Part shown: positions 1-11,678 of the stretch, one piece after another
Position numbering within the stretch: the first letter of the stretch is position 1
Layout of the letters: every line of letters starts with the position of its first letter
Source of the DNA: Pachyseris speciosa
Lineage: Eukaryota; Cnidaria; Anthozoa; Scleractinia; Pachyseridae
DNA: 64,000 nucleotides
Direction of reading: 5' to 3'
Assembly (NCBI GenBank): GCA_016490735.1
Contig: JAEMWC010000135.1
Span: 78,501 to 142,500, forward strand
Position numbers and translations under genes: made by a program
Notes under the pieces: generated by a model
What the model was told of the DNA's origin: nothing
The model's database searches: none
What the model saw: the letters and a program-made list of their open reading frames with translations, nothing else

Positions 1-1095
1 AACTCGGGCGCGTCCCTGCCGATAAGAATTTCGACCTTTGCTTTGGGATCATAAGGAGGGATCTCCTTAGCGACCTCCTTTAGGTGGGAGAACTGCATGG
101 CCATTTCTGGTGTGACGATTTCGTGCTTGTCTTGAGGGATGTTGGAGCACTCCACAAGTTGGTGAAGTCTTATCGTTCTGCCAGCCATGGAGCGTAGCAC
201 GACGCCGCAAACTCTTCGTCCCGACTTCTCTTTTGTCGTGCCACTGCAGGTTGGTAGCAGATATTTTAGTTTTGGTCCAGTTGCGCCTAATTTGTCCGCT
301 AGGTTCGGGCTTATCATTGAGGCGTTGCTCTGGTCATCTATAATTGCATAAACGCGGTAGGGTTCTTGCGTTCCATTCTCCGTGAAGGCATCAACGAGCA
401 CGATTTTGCGACAGGAGACTCCAACGCTGCTTGGGTTCTGACAAACGGAGGTGCAGGTTGCTCGAACCTCTTCCCCGTGTTCTTTTCTCGTGGTTTCTGC
501 TCTCTCTCTCTGTGGAGAATTGTAGGGTGACGGTCATCTCCGCACTTGGCGCATTTCACGACTGCAGTGCACTCAGTCGATCGGTGCCCTCTTGAGAGGC
601 AACGGAAGCACAGTCCCGTTCTAAGGATGCAGTCATTCCTCGCCTCGAGGGGTTCGTTTTCAAAGGCCTTGCACTCTGTCAGGAGGTGTCCCTTACGCTG
701 GTGGAAGGCACAGAATTTCTCTTCTTTTGCATCCTTTTTGGTGCTGTTTCCGCTTTCCATACTTGATTTGAGAACTCTTCTGTTTGGGTCGGTATCCTCT
801 TCGGACATGTTGGAAATGTGTTGTCTGCGGTCTCGAGTTCTCCGTTTGTGGTGGTTCGATTGTGAGCATGCCAACACATTTGGGTGGTTCTTCAGGCGTG
901 CTAGTTCTTGGATGATGGCCGCGAATTCCTTGAAGCCGGGGTAGGCATCGCTGTGATCCTCAGCGTACTGAACAACTCTCTTCTCCCACGAGATTGAGGC
1001 AAAAGAGGTGATCTCAAACGATTCTCCCTTCGGGCACAGGCAACCCAGGCTGATCACGTAAGAAGCCTGGAATATCCTGCTTCCTGGTGGCTTCG
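1..1095 (-). pseudogene. BEL/Pao-type LTR retrotransposon fragment: gag zinc-knuckle region and aspartic protease
   Basis: Read on the minus strand, about 1057 down to 480 encodes a charged gag-like segment with two CCHC-like knuckles (around CAFHQRKGHLLTEC, then CFRCLSRGHRSTEC and a third Cys pair). This is the arrangement of BEL/Pao gag proteins. From about 470 down to the window edge a second frame encodes a DUF1758-type retroviral-like aspartic protease (motif YAIIDDQSNAS, later IPPYDPKAKVEILIGRDAPE). The two parts are in different frames, with the switch near 450-500, and the segment above 1057 (IPGFLRDQPGLPVPEG) is in yet another frame. The copy is therefore frameshifted and inactive. 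The element runs off the left edge, so reverse transcriptase and integrase, if present, lie outside. Family assignment is confident from knuckle spacing and the protease; element boundaries are not visible. Confidence 0.8.
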
Positions 1096-1189
1096 CGGGA
1101 ATTAGCGAATTGTTTTCATCATTGTGTTAGGTTTAACAAAGAGGCAGGAGAGTTTTATTAAGTTTAAACACGAGGCCCGCGCATCTGAG

Positions 1190-1245
1190 TGATTTATAGC
1201 GGAGCTCCAGCGGCCCGAAGGGCCGCGAAGCGGAGCACCATACCT

Positions 1246-1277
<32 letters not shown>

Positions 1278-1335
1278 AAAATGGCTAGCGGTATCGCTCG
1301 TGGGCCCGCACGACGACGACGACGACGACGACGGT
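1190..1335. repeat. GC-rich palindromic stretch and (CGA)n microsatellite
   Basis: A short palindromic GC-rich block (core cggcccgaagggccg) is followed at about 1310-1333 by a run of CGA trinucleotides. Nothing coding is seen here. It looks like the edge of a dispersed repeat next to the BEL/Pao fragment. Confidence 0.6.
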
Positions 1336-1751
1336 GGAGTTGCCCAATAACTAATAATATCCTAATAATAATCATAATAATCCAACATGGCGGCCATACT
1401 CCACCTGGCCCAGCTGACCAGCTACTTTACAGCGTAAGTCTTTGATACTGGACATCCATCTTATAACCAATTGACACCTGTCAAAACAAGGTATCCGCTG
1501 ACCAGTGTCACGTGACCATATCGCGGGCTCAAGTTGAGACCTCATCGAGGTCAGCTGTTTTTTTGAAGTTGACCGCTGACCAGGTACTTCCTTTCGATTT
1601 GATCGCAGGCTCAAGCCAGGTGTGGGACACCCAAACCAAATCGAGGCTTAATTTTTCGCGCGCTTTCTGCGGCTCGTAATTTCACATTCACTTGGTTTCT
1701 TCATTTTGAGCAAAACCACTTCATCGTCTTCGATCGAAGTTTGTCTTTAAA
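1336..1751. other. Intergenic sequence, no gene seen
   Basis: No exon-like reading frame with homology. It opens with ATAAT-rich low-complexity sequence followed by an ordinary-looking unique or ancient-repeat stretch. Confidence 0.5.
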
Positions 1752-2398
1752 TTCGCGTAAAAAGCATAAAAATCAAGAACTTGTCAAAAGATACTCCGGA
1801 ACGTGACTTTTCAAGTGATGAAGGGAAGAGCGATTTTTCTCAAGAAAAGCTTCAAACTTGGATGGATTAAGCGGTTGAAAACAGTAAGCTTATAATTCAA
1901 CGCTTCAAGGGCTTTCACTTTACCGCGGCATCTTGCATCTCACTAAGAAAGGTCACTTAACAGTTCACCTGTGTTAATGGGAGGAACGAGTAGCTCAAAC
2001 TCTGTGGAAAAAGCTCTTTCTTTGGACAAACCGTTTGCTATTTTTGCGGATGCTTGTTTTTACTTTACTGAAGCTTACGTATTTTCAAGTGGTAGAAACC
2101 TCTACAACACAACGCAGGACAGTGAGGTAAATTAAATAAATAGAAGCTTAACATTTGGTCTAATCGTTGTTACTTTTGTTCAGGGATGAAAGTTGTATTT
2201 TTCTCTCCAATGGATATAAATAACAATCATCTGTACTCGTTTTGGACGCAAAGAAGTAGTTGAATTGTTTGTTTGTTTGTTTGTTTGTTTTTTGTTACGT
2301 TGTTTTCTTTGCAAGCTAACGAGTGTTTTTACTCGGCTTGGCTGACTGTTTTTCGACCTTGGTACCTCAACAGCGTTAAGAAACTTTTGCCCTTATCT
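1752..2398 (+). repeat. Left arm of a ~600 bp inverted repeat (partner at 13797-14412)
   Basis: The plus strand here can be followed base by base against the reverse complement of 13797-14412. Shared landmarks, in order, are: an AAGATCAAGA-type start, a tract reading gaggaacgagtagctcaaac, tttcaagtggtrgaaacctc, acatttggt, a TTTG microsatellite (about 2268-2292) and gctgactgtttttcgac. Identity looks roughly 75-80 percent with small indels. The arms point toward each other and enclose two oppositely oriented copies of a glycosyltransferase terminal exon. They could be arms of an inverted duplication or two copies of one dispersed repeat. Confidence 0.75.
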
Positions 2399-2923
2399 TA
2401 ATAACACATAATCACAATGAGTCCTCGTAAAATTAAACATTAAAACTCGAGTAAAAAAAAGCCGATCAAATGCATATGCATGTGCACGTCTCAAAATCTG
2501 ACATAAAGTTGTCAAAATTTGAAAAACGTTTTAGAGATCTTCGTCGAAAGCGGCCTGTAAACAACAATATTAAGTTTCGCCGTCTATAAACATGTCGTCT
2601 TAATTTGTTTGAAACGGTAAGAATCAGCGTTTGGATGTTAAAAACACCGAAATGGGTCGACAGGCTGGGCTGGCTTTGATAAATTTTATATTGGACGGGT
2701 CTGCGAGGGAAATGCTGGTGTGGTTTGGCAAGCGCTTTCTTCGTTAACTGGATGACGCTTTGCCACTGAGAATCATTAATTGAAGAAGGTTCTTCGGAAG
2801 ACATGGTAATACCAGTAAAACTATCAAAGCTCTTTAGCGTTTTGTGTCAGCCAAGGAAAGATTTTGTGGGAAATGGCGCTATTATTCAGCTCTGTCGCGT
2901 TCCGAGTGATTGCTGCCTCAGCG

Positions 2924-3340
2924 ATTCCTGTTGACTGCTCTAAACGATCAGGTGTGGACCTCTTTTTTGTCTTTTCTACGGACATTTATGTCAAAATTGC
3001 TAAGCAATTTTTGTTACTTGTCTAATTTCTCCACCTTCTCCAAGAATCTTCGAAGAAATGTTATTCGTATTCTGCTTTGTTTTCTTGTAATACTTGTGTT
3101 TGTTGTTCTGTTGTTTCTGAACCGCGGTCAATTCCTGTTGACTGCTCTTAACGATCAGTTTTTACCCTTTATTGTCTTTTCTACGGGCATTAATGTCAAA
3201 ATAAATACCGATTTTTCTAGACTAATCAGTACAAGCTATTATTATTACAAGCTAGTCTTGTTTAATTTCTCCACCTTCTCCTTCTTCCAGCATAACACTC
3301 GCATCGTACTTTGTTCGCTTGTAGTGTTTGTTTTTTTTAA
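2924..3340 (+). repeat. Imperfect tandem duplication, period about 206 bp
   Basis: The block starting attcctgttgactgctc near 2924 recurs near 3130. Matching landmarks follow: aacgatcag, gtcttttctacgg-catt, and taatttctccaccttctcc. The two copies have diverged. The open frame across them is probably incidental. Sequence on both sides (2399-2923 and 3341-3889) shows no gene. Confidence 0.65.
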
Positions 3341-3891
3341 TCCGCTTTGAATTCCGTTACGCTTTCATCTGAAAGTAGTTAGGACTCTCGAATGTCTGTA
3401 TTTTTTTTGCAAACGTTTGCTATCGAAAACTCTTCGTTTTCCCTGCTGCTGCTCAATTGTTTTGGACACAAATTAAACTGGCCCATTAATATTAAGCCAT
3501 GCGAAGTTGCTCGGTGAGAGTGTGCAACTCCGATTCTAGGCTTGGCCTGGCTAAATATATATATATGGCCTTCAGCTTTTCTTTTTATAATCGCTACATA
3601 CCAGACTGGAATGGTGTTCCATCGAACATCATGCATGCACCTTCTTTAAGCAGTTTTAAGTCCTATCTATTACATTATTTGTGTCAATTTTAAATCAGAT
3701 GTAGCTTGTGAGTGACAAGTATGTAGTTTAATTAGGTTAGCGTTGGATTGTATTTCAATTTTACTTCTTTATTTTTAGTGTCAATCTCAAAGCAGGGGTG
3801 ACTTGTAAGAGACAAATATTTGATTTAATTTGATTAGGTTAGCTTTGGGCCATGTTTAAATTTCACCTCTTAGTTTTTAGAATGTGTAATA

Positions 3892-4317
3892 CAGTAATAG
3901 CCCACGTATAAGAACCAGAATTTTCTAATTTAGCCTAAATAGATTCTTATATAAATGGTACTGAAAGCAAATTTAGGTTACCAAGGTTCTTAAAATAGGT
4001 TCTTAAATTTTCATATGAATTTTATCTGAATATACTATATATATGATAAATATCATCTCATAATACAGTATAAATCATTTATTTGTACCATAGAGAACTG
4101 CCTATAGGCAGTTCACTGCAGGTACAGTAACTTAACAAAACATAACAAAGAAACTCATTCAGCAGTTTCTACCTTTACACTTTTACAGCAACCCCACTGA
4201 TAAGAACCTAACTTAAAAATTTAGCTTTAATAGCTTCTTATGTGGAGGGGGCTTAAAATGAAAATTTTAGCCTAACAGGTTCTTAAAACCCAGGTTCTTA
4301 TTCGTGGGCTATTACTG
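3892..4317. mobile_element. Non-autonomous DNA transposon (MITE), Tc1/mariner-pogo type termini
   Basis: Terminal inverted repeats of about 25 bp start CAGTAATAGCCCACG and end with the reverse complement. They differ at one position and are flanked on each side by TA. Internal AAGAACC and GGTTCTTA motifs repeat near both ends. The TA target duplication and CAGT terminus fit the pogo/Tc1 superfamily. The 426 bp have no coding capacity. Confidence 0.85.
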
Positions 4318-4319
4318 TA

Positions 4320-5884
4320 TTAGATAATATTCTTTGTATGGGAATTTACTTTCTCCCTATTATTCTCCAGTCATGCACTTTTTTTTTTTGCATCAACTTA
4401 GATGTATTCGCATGACAAAGTATTACTAAACTTAAAGTAAGTTCTTTCTCATTAATGTACACATCCTTTGGACTTCCTTCCTGCATGCAGTCTTTCAATT
4501 AATTTTATTCATATGCATAACTGGTCACACCAATCTTGTGGTATGTTTGGATGACATTTGGCACTAATGTGTAATGGGATTTTTGATGTTTGATGAAGTA
4601 TGTTGTGCAATTTCAAATGTACTTGGAGAAATGTGAGACTAATCCTTACCTTTCTTGCAAAATAGAAAATCAAGTTAAGATTGCTAACACGGATTTCCAG
4701 CACTTTTGCTTTGGTGAATCATTACCTTAAATCCTCATACTACATTGTTAATTACCTTGATAGTGATATCAACCAAATGCCCAATATTTTATTATCAAGT
4801 TGCTTAGTCTTGCACTTGGCTGGCCAGAAATGCAGCTGGATTTCTTTTTGAAAACACTGTAGGTGCATTGATTGATGAGCTTAATGTCAGCAAGCAGTTT
4901 TTTGCGATAGTAAGGTCAAGAAGTAACTGATCAAAAGAAATATCTTGGCCTTAATGCATATCATCTAAATATTTTTATTGATTTCCATGTATCTTTCTTT
5001 CATAAATTTTTTTGATGCATACATATATCCAGAGGATACACAATTTCTGATTTCTAACCGTCTCATGGGAGGCTTTGGATAACTGAAATTACATTCATTA
5101 TGAAGTGATGATCTGAATCACTATATGTCTGATGTCGGATACTGATTCAAAATAGCATTCACCAGGCTTCTCCACCAATTTCTAGTGGCTCTAAACCATA
5201 ACTAAGTAGCCTACAGTTAAACGGGGAAACAGACCTGTCCTTAGGTATTGCTCTAAGATGTTAAGAAATGTTTTGTTTTAAAAATTTATAGATGCAAACT
5301 AGCGTTGCAGGTTCTTTTTTACACAAAGTATTAAAGATTATTGTTTTAAAAAACCTACCTCAATATATTTTTTTGCTTTTTAACATCTCCAAACTCAATT
5401 TGCAAAGGAATTTTTATTACCTTACTGAATAGAATGCTTGTTTTTAGGAGGGGTGGGGGTCCAAATCCGTAAAAGGGGATTCATATCTGCTAGCAGTTCT
5501 GGACTAGGGGGTCCAAATCTGATCCACAAGCAGATCTGGACTGGAGGGTGCAAATCTGCGGGGGGTCCAAATCCACTGTGACACTGGCTCAGATCACCTT
5601 TCCATACTATTTTTTACAGCCTTGGGTCTGTAGCTTGAGTGAGGTCAGATGGGTGATATGACCAGCACACTATATGTAAATGCCAGTAGAAAAAGAATGC
5701 TTTTGGAGCTCCGCTTTTAGGCTTGGCTAAATATATATATTATTTAGATGTGGGGTTATTTTGGTCTGGAAAATCGACACAGAATTTAGCCGTGTATACA
5801 TCAGATTTAAAGACACTCGTTAAACATACTTTCCTTTGTTTTCGTGCATGCATTATTAATGAGTTTTTGAACATTTTTTTAAAG
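4320..5884 (+). other. Intronic or intergenic sequence with a G-rich repeat patch
   Basis: No exon is recognised. At about 5445-5580 a G-rich patch repeats the phrase ggtccaaatc several times around AGATCTGGACT-like words and looks like a piece of dispersed repeat. The last few dozen bases form the acceptor of the exon that follows. Confidence 0.5.
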
Positions 5885-6178
5885 CACTGTTCTAAAGGAA
5901 AGACGGTGTACGCCCCTGAAATCGTTTTTCTGCACTGCGGTGGGAGCAGCTCCATGCCTATAGGGGCCTGGTATCACTACAGCTATGGGACGATAGCAAT
6001 GTACAAACAGGACTGGGAAAGGTTCGGAGGATTTTCCAAGGCTTTTCTCAACAAGAGCACGTGGGGAGGCGAGGACTGGGATCTAGTCGACAGCGCCGTT
6101 AAGGGGGGACTGGAAATAGAGCGTAAACGTTCTCCATGTATTTATCACTACCGTCACACCAAAGCAGGAATGTGGTGA
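5885..6178 (+). pseudogene. Orphan terminal exon of a PA14-type beta-1,4-N-acetylgalactosaminyltransferase (inverted paralog of the exon at 12658-13212)
   Basis: After a T-rich acceptor ending taaag, a 98-codon exon opens with HCSKGKTVYAP and contains the glycosyltransferase motif WGGEDWDLVDSAVKGGLEI, ending GMW then TGA. It aligns almost residue for residue with the first 97 residues of the last exon of the minus-strand gene (HCIKGRTAYAP, WGGEDWDLIDSAVKGGLEI) and has the same phase-0 splice junction. The family (CHGN domain) adds GalNAc in the Golgi. No PA14 exon or middle exon was found upstream on the plus strand in this window. Either the copy is an isolated duplicated exon, or its 5' exons lie left of position 1. 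The stop right after MW removes the basic tail of the paralog. The intact reading frame argues for a fairly recent copy or remaining constraint. Confidence 0.7.
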
Positions 6179-6368
6179 CAGGGAGCCACACCTGGAAGCT
6201 CAGAAATATCAACCTTCATTACTTTTGTGTCAAAAATTTCCTATAGTTATTTTACACAAGAGAGGGTTGCCTAGCATCCTCTGATAGTCCCTTCTCTTGA
6301 CTAAAATAAACAGTTGAAACAGTGTTCCTCGTATACAACTTAATTAGTTTCGCGCGCGTTGTTTCTTT

Positions 6369-6374
6369 TATTAC

Positions 6375-6418
<44 letters not shown>
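6369..6418 (+). repeat. (ATT)n microsatellite
   Basis: About fifteen ATT units in a row downstream of the orphan exon. The rest of 6179-6890 is AT-rich noncoding sequence with no recognisable gene. Confidence 0.9.
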
Positions 6419-6419
<1 letters not shown>

Positions 6420-6893
6420 ACCTTTCATTAACAGAAAATGGAAATTTATTTTAATTTACGGGAATTCAATAAGATCTTTGGAAGAATATTTTCACGAATA
6501 AATTTTCATTTTAATCATCCGTTGGTTCATTTGCGCAATTATCATGCTCATGCACTTTCAAAAAAAACCCTTGGAATGCCATTTTCTTTATCGTAAAGTC
6601 TATTGTTTCTTCGGAAAATAAAACATTAACATCAATAACACTGTTGTTACATTTTTTGAAAGTCATTACTGGTGAATACATGTACAATGTACATTAAGGC
6701 ACACAAACTGTTTTGCCGTTTCAAGAACGATTGAATGCAGCATACCTCCAAGACGAAATAGAATTCCAAACAAAAGGATCATTCTTCATTTGAAAACCCG
6801 TACAATAAGGATTGTCGGAGCCTTTGGGGATCCCAAAGAAGACCCATATCGGTCACTGGCCATCTCTTACAATATATTGCACGGTGGACTGGT

Positions 6894-6894
<1 letters not shown>

Positions 6895-6928
<34 letters not shown>

Positions 6929-6998
6929 CATCATCATCATCGTCATCATCATCATCATCATCATCCTCATCATCATCATCGTCATCATCATCATTGTT
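6895..6998 (+). repeat. (ATC)n microsatellite
   Basis: A run of about 34 ATC units with occasional C or G substitutions. Poly-Ser, poly-His and poly-Met frames across it are artefacts of the repeat. Confidence 0.95.
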
Positions 6999-7394
6999 AT
7001 TATTTTCATTACTTGTTCATTTGTTGACTCAAGCGTCCGTTGTAAAAACAAAACAAAAACAAAAACGCTTCCCGATTTAATTCCTGCAATGAAGCAATCA
7101 TTGTCAACATGTCCTCGGGCTTGAATTCAAGATAATCGTGAATTGCAATTTGACCATGAATTCTGTAGTGTTTTCAGACCCGTGAATCGTTTATGTAAAT
7201 GACTCACGCGGTTTAGGAGGGACAGCACTCTTTTTATACCTCGCCATCATGCTCGTTCAGTAAATACAGTTGAGTTCAAACAAGTGCTTTTCGAGTGTTT
7301 ATTGAAGCGTAAACACCACAAATTAATTCGCTGATATCATGAATTCAATTACCTGGTCTAGTTGGAACCTTATTTATTTATTGAAAAGAAAAAT

Positions 7395-7545
7395 TATAAC
7401 CACTGGATAAGATTTGAACCAAGAGCTTCCGCTTCTAGGAGGGATATTTGTTATATAGACATTTGTTAGCGTCTCCGTAGAGTATCACCGATCCACAGTG
7501 ATTAGGCCTAAGCGCTGATTTTGGAAGGGTTTTATAACTTTGTGT
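7395..7545 (-). mobile_element. tRNA-derived SINE-like sequence
   Basis: On the minus strand a box-B-like GGTTCAAATC follows a degenerate tRNA-like stretch. It forms an inverted pair with the clearer element just downstream. No intact cloverleaf is seen, so this is weakly supported. Confidence 0.4.
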
Positions 7546-7654
7546 TGATGTCCAACCTTTTCAGCGACTGTCTACAATTGTTTCTTAGCGAGTGAGTGTA
7601 TAGATTTACAGGGTTTGGGACAACTGGCATGACTAGTATTATGTTTAAAACTGA

Positions 7655-7795
7655 AGTTTTCCAACCAGTAGCGTATTGGTCTATGGTTAAGGGGAGATAT
7701 TATAAAAGCGAACGGCGGCGGGTTCGAGTCCTGTCCGGAGTCTCTATTTTCTTTCTTTCTTTCTTTTTTTTTTTTTTTTTTTTTCATTTTTTTTA
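7655..7795 (+). mobile_element. tRNA-derived SINE with pyrimidine-rich tail
   Basis: A degenerate box A (tattggtctatggttaa) and a good RNA polymerase III box B (GGTTCGAGTCC) are spaced as in a tRNA. A TTTC/poly-T tail follows at about 7745-7794. The tail and imperfect cloverleaf indicate a SINE or tRNA pseudogene, not a working tRNA. Confidence 0.55.
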
Positions 7796-8708
7796 AAATA
7801 TGTGTCCGTTTCAGGAGAATGGAGTGGAGGGCTCCTCGCGGCTTTGCCTCTCGTTTAACGCGCGCGCTACCTAACGAGGCTAGGATAATAGTGAATTGAG
7901 AGCGATTTGACAATAGGACACTTACATGATAACGCCATTTGTCTACAACTCATGCCAGAATCCCTCAGGTTTTCCGTTTCTCATGCTAATTAGAGCTATT
8001 GTGATTTTTACCCCGTTGGGATTATAAAATTTAAATAAGAATAGAAAAACTGTAGTCAAATGACACAATCGTGAAAGTTGCCTATTCAGGATAATATAGT
8101 GAATGTCAGTGTGAGAACGGGTTGATTTTTGTTTATGGAGTGGTCGTTTAATAATCGAGCAGGGGAGTAGGCTCGATTTCCGCCGCTCACTCGGGTCCGT
8201 AGTATCCTCCATGAGGGGGGTGAGCGCGGACTCATTTCCCGAAGCAGTGGCTGGTAATGTACGGGTCCGCAAATGATCCCAGGACCGCAAATGATCCCGG
8301 ACCGCAAATGATCCCCAAAATGGACCGCAAATGATCCCGAGCAAAAAATAAGGAATGGCATGGATTGATATAAAAATGACACACAAAAAACACGTTTTTC
8401 ATTTTATGAGAATTATTCCGTAGTTTCTTTTTTTTTTTTTTTCGTTTTTAGTGGAAAATCTGTGATCTTGAGTGACGTTCTGTCTGTTTGTTGATTTCAG
8501 GACGCCGGCTGCATATTACAGTAATTGATTTTGTAAAGACACTTGTTGTGATCGTGGACTGCGAGTTTCGCTTCACGTCTTCTGTTTATTGTGTTGTACA
8601 TCCCAGGACGTTCGAGAACATGCTTAATCAGATTTCATTTCTGTCGGGTATATGATCAACGCCTCGGTGCACTCGCCCGATTTCAGTGAAAATCGAGCAT
8701 GTATAAAT

Positions 8709-8892
8709 TAGCCTGGAAACAGGCTCAGCAGTGGGATTTTAAAGGAGCGAAAAGAAGGATCGTGGCGAAAAAAATCGGCGAGCGAAGCGAGCCACCAGTC
8801 CCTCGCTCAGCTCGCTTCGCTCTCCGATGTTTTTTTGGCCACGTTCCTTCTTTTCGCTCCTTAACACCACTGCGGAGCCTGGTCCCTGGCTA
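8709..8892. mobile_element. Foldback MITE with TTAGCCTGG-type ends
   Basis: The sequence folds back on itself: aggagcgaaaagaagga on one arm and its reverse complement at 8845-8862, closed by a GC-rich palindromic centre (gcgagcgaagcgag). Ends read TAGCCTGG and CCTGGCTA. It is nested inside the 1.7 kb element. No coding potential. Confidence 0.75.
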
Positions 8893-9266
8893 GTATAATT
8901 CAATCGTATAATCACAAATACAACGGAGAATTAAAATACACACATACCAGTAAAGAAATAACCGAAAAATTCCGCAGTTGATTTCGTTATCTTTTGAAAT
9001 AAAAGTGTTTTGTTCACTGAGCACTCTCATTTAAAATTGTACCCAGAATACTAGAAGTGTTTCTTTCTCACATTCATGGGATCAGCCGACTGGCCTGTGG
9101 CAGGCGAGAAACGCGGTGATGTGGTTGAAATCGGAGCAGGGGTCAAAGATCATTCGAAACTTGTCACCGTCGTGTGCGCTGTGACTCCTACGCGTTCGGA
9201 AAATATGGCTAAACTGTCTTGTTCTTATTTCACTGGTATCATTTGTGAACGTTCTTGGAGTTACTA

Positions 9267-9586
9267 ATGCACATGTCATCGGCTTCCCCGTGGGGTCGAC
9301 CCCCCGGGCTAACTAGGGGGATTTAGTCAAGCAAAGTTGAGGAAATTCCCCGGGGGGTCGAGGAATCTCTCAAGTCCCCTGGGTAAGGTGTCTCTCAGCT
9401 GAAAATTTCCGTGACATCCTTTTCAAACTTGTGAATTCTCCCACTCCCTAATCTTTGATCGTAGAACAATGTCAACATTTTCCTCTACCCTAGGGCAAAG
9501 AATCCCGTCCATCTCTTTGTATTCCCCCACATATCTCCCTGGTAGGCCCGGGGGTCACCCCACGGGGAAGCCGATGACATGTGCAT
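9267..9586. mobile_element. Foldback MITE with ~45 bp terminal inverted repeats
   Basis: The ends ATGCACATGTCATCGGCTTC and its reverse complement continue into cccgtggggt and cccccgggc, giving about 45 bp arms with few mismatches. The 320 bp body has no open frame. It is nested in the 1.7 kb element. Confidence 0.85.
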
Positions 9587-10033
9587 AAAGATAAGAACAA
9601 ACACAAAGGTCTCTAAAGACGGAAGGAAAAACGAGATAGGTTTGGATCCTGGTGTGATAACACTGATTGACTGCTTCACATCAGTTGCACAAATTGTGTG
9701 ACCACGTTTACCTTTTTAAAATTAATCAGATGGTGATAGTTGTGAGCCATGATTTAAGGCTTTGATTAAAATAATCGCAATTCATGCCAATTCCCTATCC
9801 ATACCATTTCACGATCCATGCCATTCGTTATTTTTTGTTCGGGATCAGTTGCGGTCCAACATGGTGCAATACGGGGATCATTTGAGGTCCAATTTGGGGA
9901 TCATTTGCGGTCCGGGATCATTTGCGGTCCTGGGATCATTTGCGGACCCGTACACCAATCGAGCCTAGCAAGCGATGGGCGTGGAGGAAGGCAGGGAAAG
10001 CCAGTTATTTTTTTTTTTACGATTCTGACCATT

Positions 10034-10327
10034 TAGGGGGTGTTTACATGATACCGGGGTGCCTTTCACTCCGGTTCCCTCTTGCAGCTCTGTATCATGA
10101 TACCGTCACGAGATTTTGCACCGGAACGAAAATTCTCGCTTTGGTGCAGGAATCGGGGTGAACTCGCGCCGGTGCGACTCGCGCCGGCATGACATGTTTC
10201 GGTGGTATCATGCAAACGAATAAAGAGAGCGAGAGGGAACTGGAGTGAACTCGCGCCGGGGCAAAAGTCGCCCCGGTATGAAACTCGCGCGGGTGCGCGT
10301 GAGTTTTCTCATGTAAACAGCCCCTTA
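10034..10327. mobile_element. hAT-like MITE with TAGGGG..TGTTTACATGA termini
   Basis: Left end taggggg-tgtttacatga and right end catgtaaacagcccctta are imperfect inverted repeats. The body repeats actcgcgccgg-type words. The hAT label is inferred from the general look of the ends. No target duplication is certain. Confidence 0.6.
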
Positions 10328-11099
10328 GAGACCAAATGACTGTTCAAGTTGAATATATATTGACTGGTAGCAAACTTGTCTAATTAGGGTAAGATGTTGG
10401 AATTTGCATTGTGTTCCTTACTTTTCCTCAAATTAAGGCTTTTAGCTCTCCCCTTCATGTAAAAAAGATTTTTTCATAGCTTGGAGTAAGGCACCAACGT
10501 TACGGAAACAGTTTTCACGATATTTCAAGGAACTCCGAACCGTTGAAAAAAAATTGTCATTGTTTGAGTTAAAACGTGTGCTCTTCAGTAAACTGTATTT
10601 CTCTATTCTTTGATTTTCTTGTTCTTTAATGACTCCTTACAATAAACAACTTTCTGAAAAGGTGTTTAGTGTTTTTGATCGAAACTGGCGATAAAGTAGT
10701 TGATAGCAGACTTAAAGCACGGTGAATCGTAGTCGTCTTGATCTCGTCCTTTCCTAAGCCCCACAAAACAATTATACCAAAAGTAATACAAAAAAAAAAA
10801 CATCAAAAAGGATAGTGGATGGATATAGTTTTATACGACGTAGTTTGCATTCGAAAAGAAGAGAACTTTGCCTTCATTTTCAGTTTTGGACTTACGAAAA
10901 ACTATTAGCATGATTTGGTACACGGTCGAGTCAAAAGTTAAGGGGCGGGGATCTATTCTTGATATGACGGCACAAACTGCTTTGCATGCATGTTTACAAA
11001 GACAAACCGTGGTACAAATCAGTTTGTGGCGTCAAATCAGGAAATAGACCCACACCCCTCACAAGTTCGGACGTGTTTTATAGCGTACAAAAGGTCAAA

Positions 11100-11138
<39 letters not shown>

Positions 11139-11519
11139 TGCGTTTGGAACAAGTGCAAGGATTTATTTGAGCGAAAAAATATTTTGGGGTTAGATGCACT
11201 TTAAATGCATCAAAATTGATCATTAGCTTATGCTGGCGGCGCAGATCGGAGGTGTTACTTTTCCAAGTGACACCATTTGATTGCAAAACGCATTGTAAGC
11301 TCTTGAAAAAGTTCGTCCGTTTGCAAAACCTTTTTATACACCTTTCCAGCCACAATACTTAGGCTTTGGATTTTGTTATATGAACGTTGTAAGCTGGCAG
11401 CGGTTTAGATTAGAGATTTATTTGAGAAGGTTTGGCTCCTTCAGCACGTTTATTTTGCTATGCACATATGCTTAGAAAAAATATGCCACTGGAAGGGAAA
11501 AATGTTTTATGGGCGGCGG
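10328..11519. other. Noncoding sequence with one poly-A run
   Basis: No exon or RNA gene recognised. A homopolymer A run of about 28 lies at 11105-11132. Confidence 0.5.
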
Positions 11520-11678
11520 TCCTGTGTGGCAGGAAGTAGAAAGGGAAAGGGAATGGGGAAAGCGAGCGCGCGTGCGAGGTAAGGAGAGCGCAGGGGAGGG
11601 TTGAGGGAAAAAGAAGCTTCGCGCGCGCGCGCACGCTTTCCCCTTTCCCTTTCCATTTCTAGCGCCTGCCACACAGGC
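11520..11678. mobile_element. Foldback MITE (CCTGTGTGGCAGG ends)
   Basis: The arms pair CCTGTGTGGCAGGaagtagaaaggg with the reverse complement ending cgcctgccacacagg. The centre is purine- and CG-rich. The body is 159 bp and noncoding. The sequence from 11679 to 12657 shows no further gene. Confidence 0.8.

Larger units (their letters stand above)
8259..9953. mobile_element. ~1.7 kb inverted-repeat element whose ends carry tandem GGATCATTTGCGGTCC units
   Basis: The left end (8259-8367) is the inverted counterpart of the right end (9811-9953): gtacgggtccgcaaatgatc at left, and the reverse complement at right. Inside each arm a 16-18 bp unit is repeated, four times at left and about five times (some degenerate) at right. 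Beyond it both arms share AAAAAATA and GGCATGGAT words. The interior has no protein with recognisable homology and contains two nested foldback elements. Superfamily is not recognised and no clear target duplication was found. Confidence 0.65.

Noticed and set aside
546..944. Plus-strand open frame over the BEL/Pao gag
   Set aside because: It is antisense to a recognisable gag with zinc knuckles and has no homology of its own.
2910..3350. 146-codon hydrophobic open frame
   Set aside because: It spans an imperfect tandem duplication, lacks homology, and its Phe/Leu richness follows from T-rich DNA.
6779..7080. Poly-Ser, poly-His and poly-Met open frames
   Set aside because: They are translations of the (ATC)n microsatellite in three frames.
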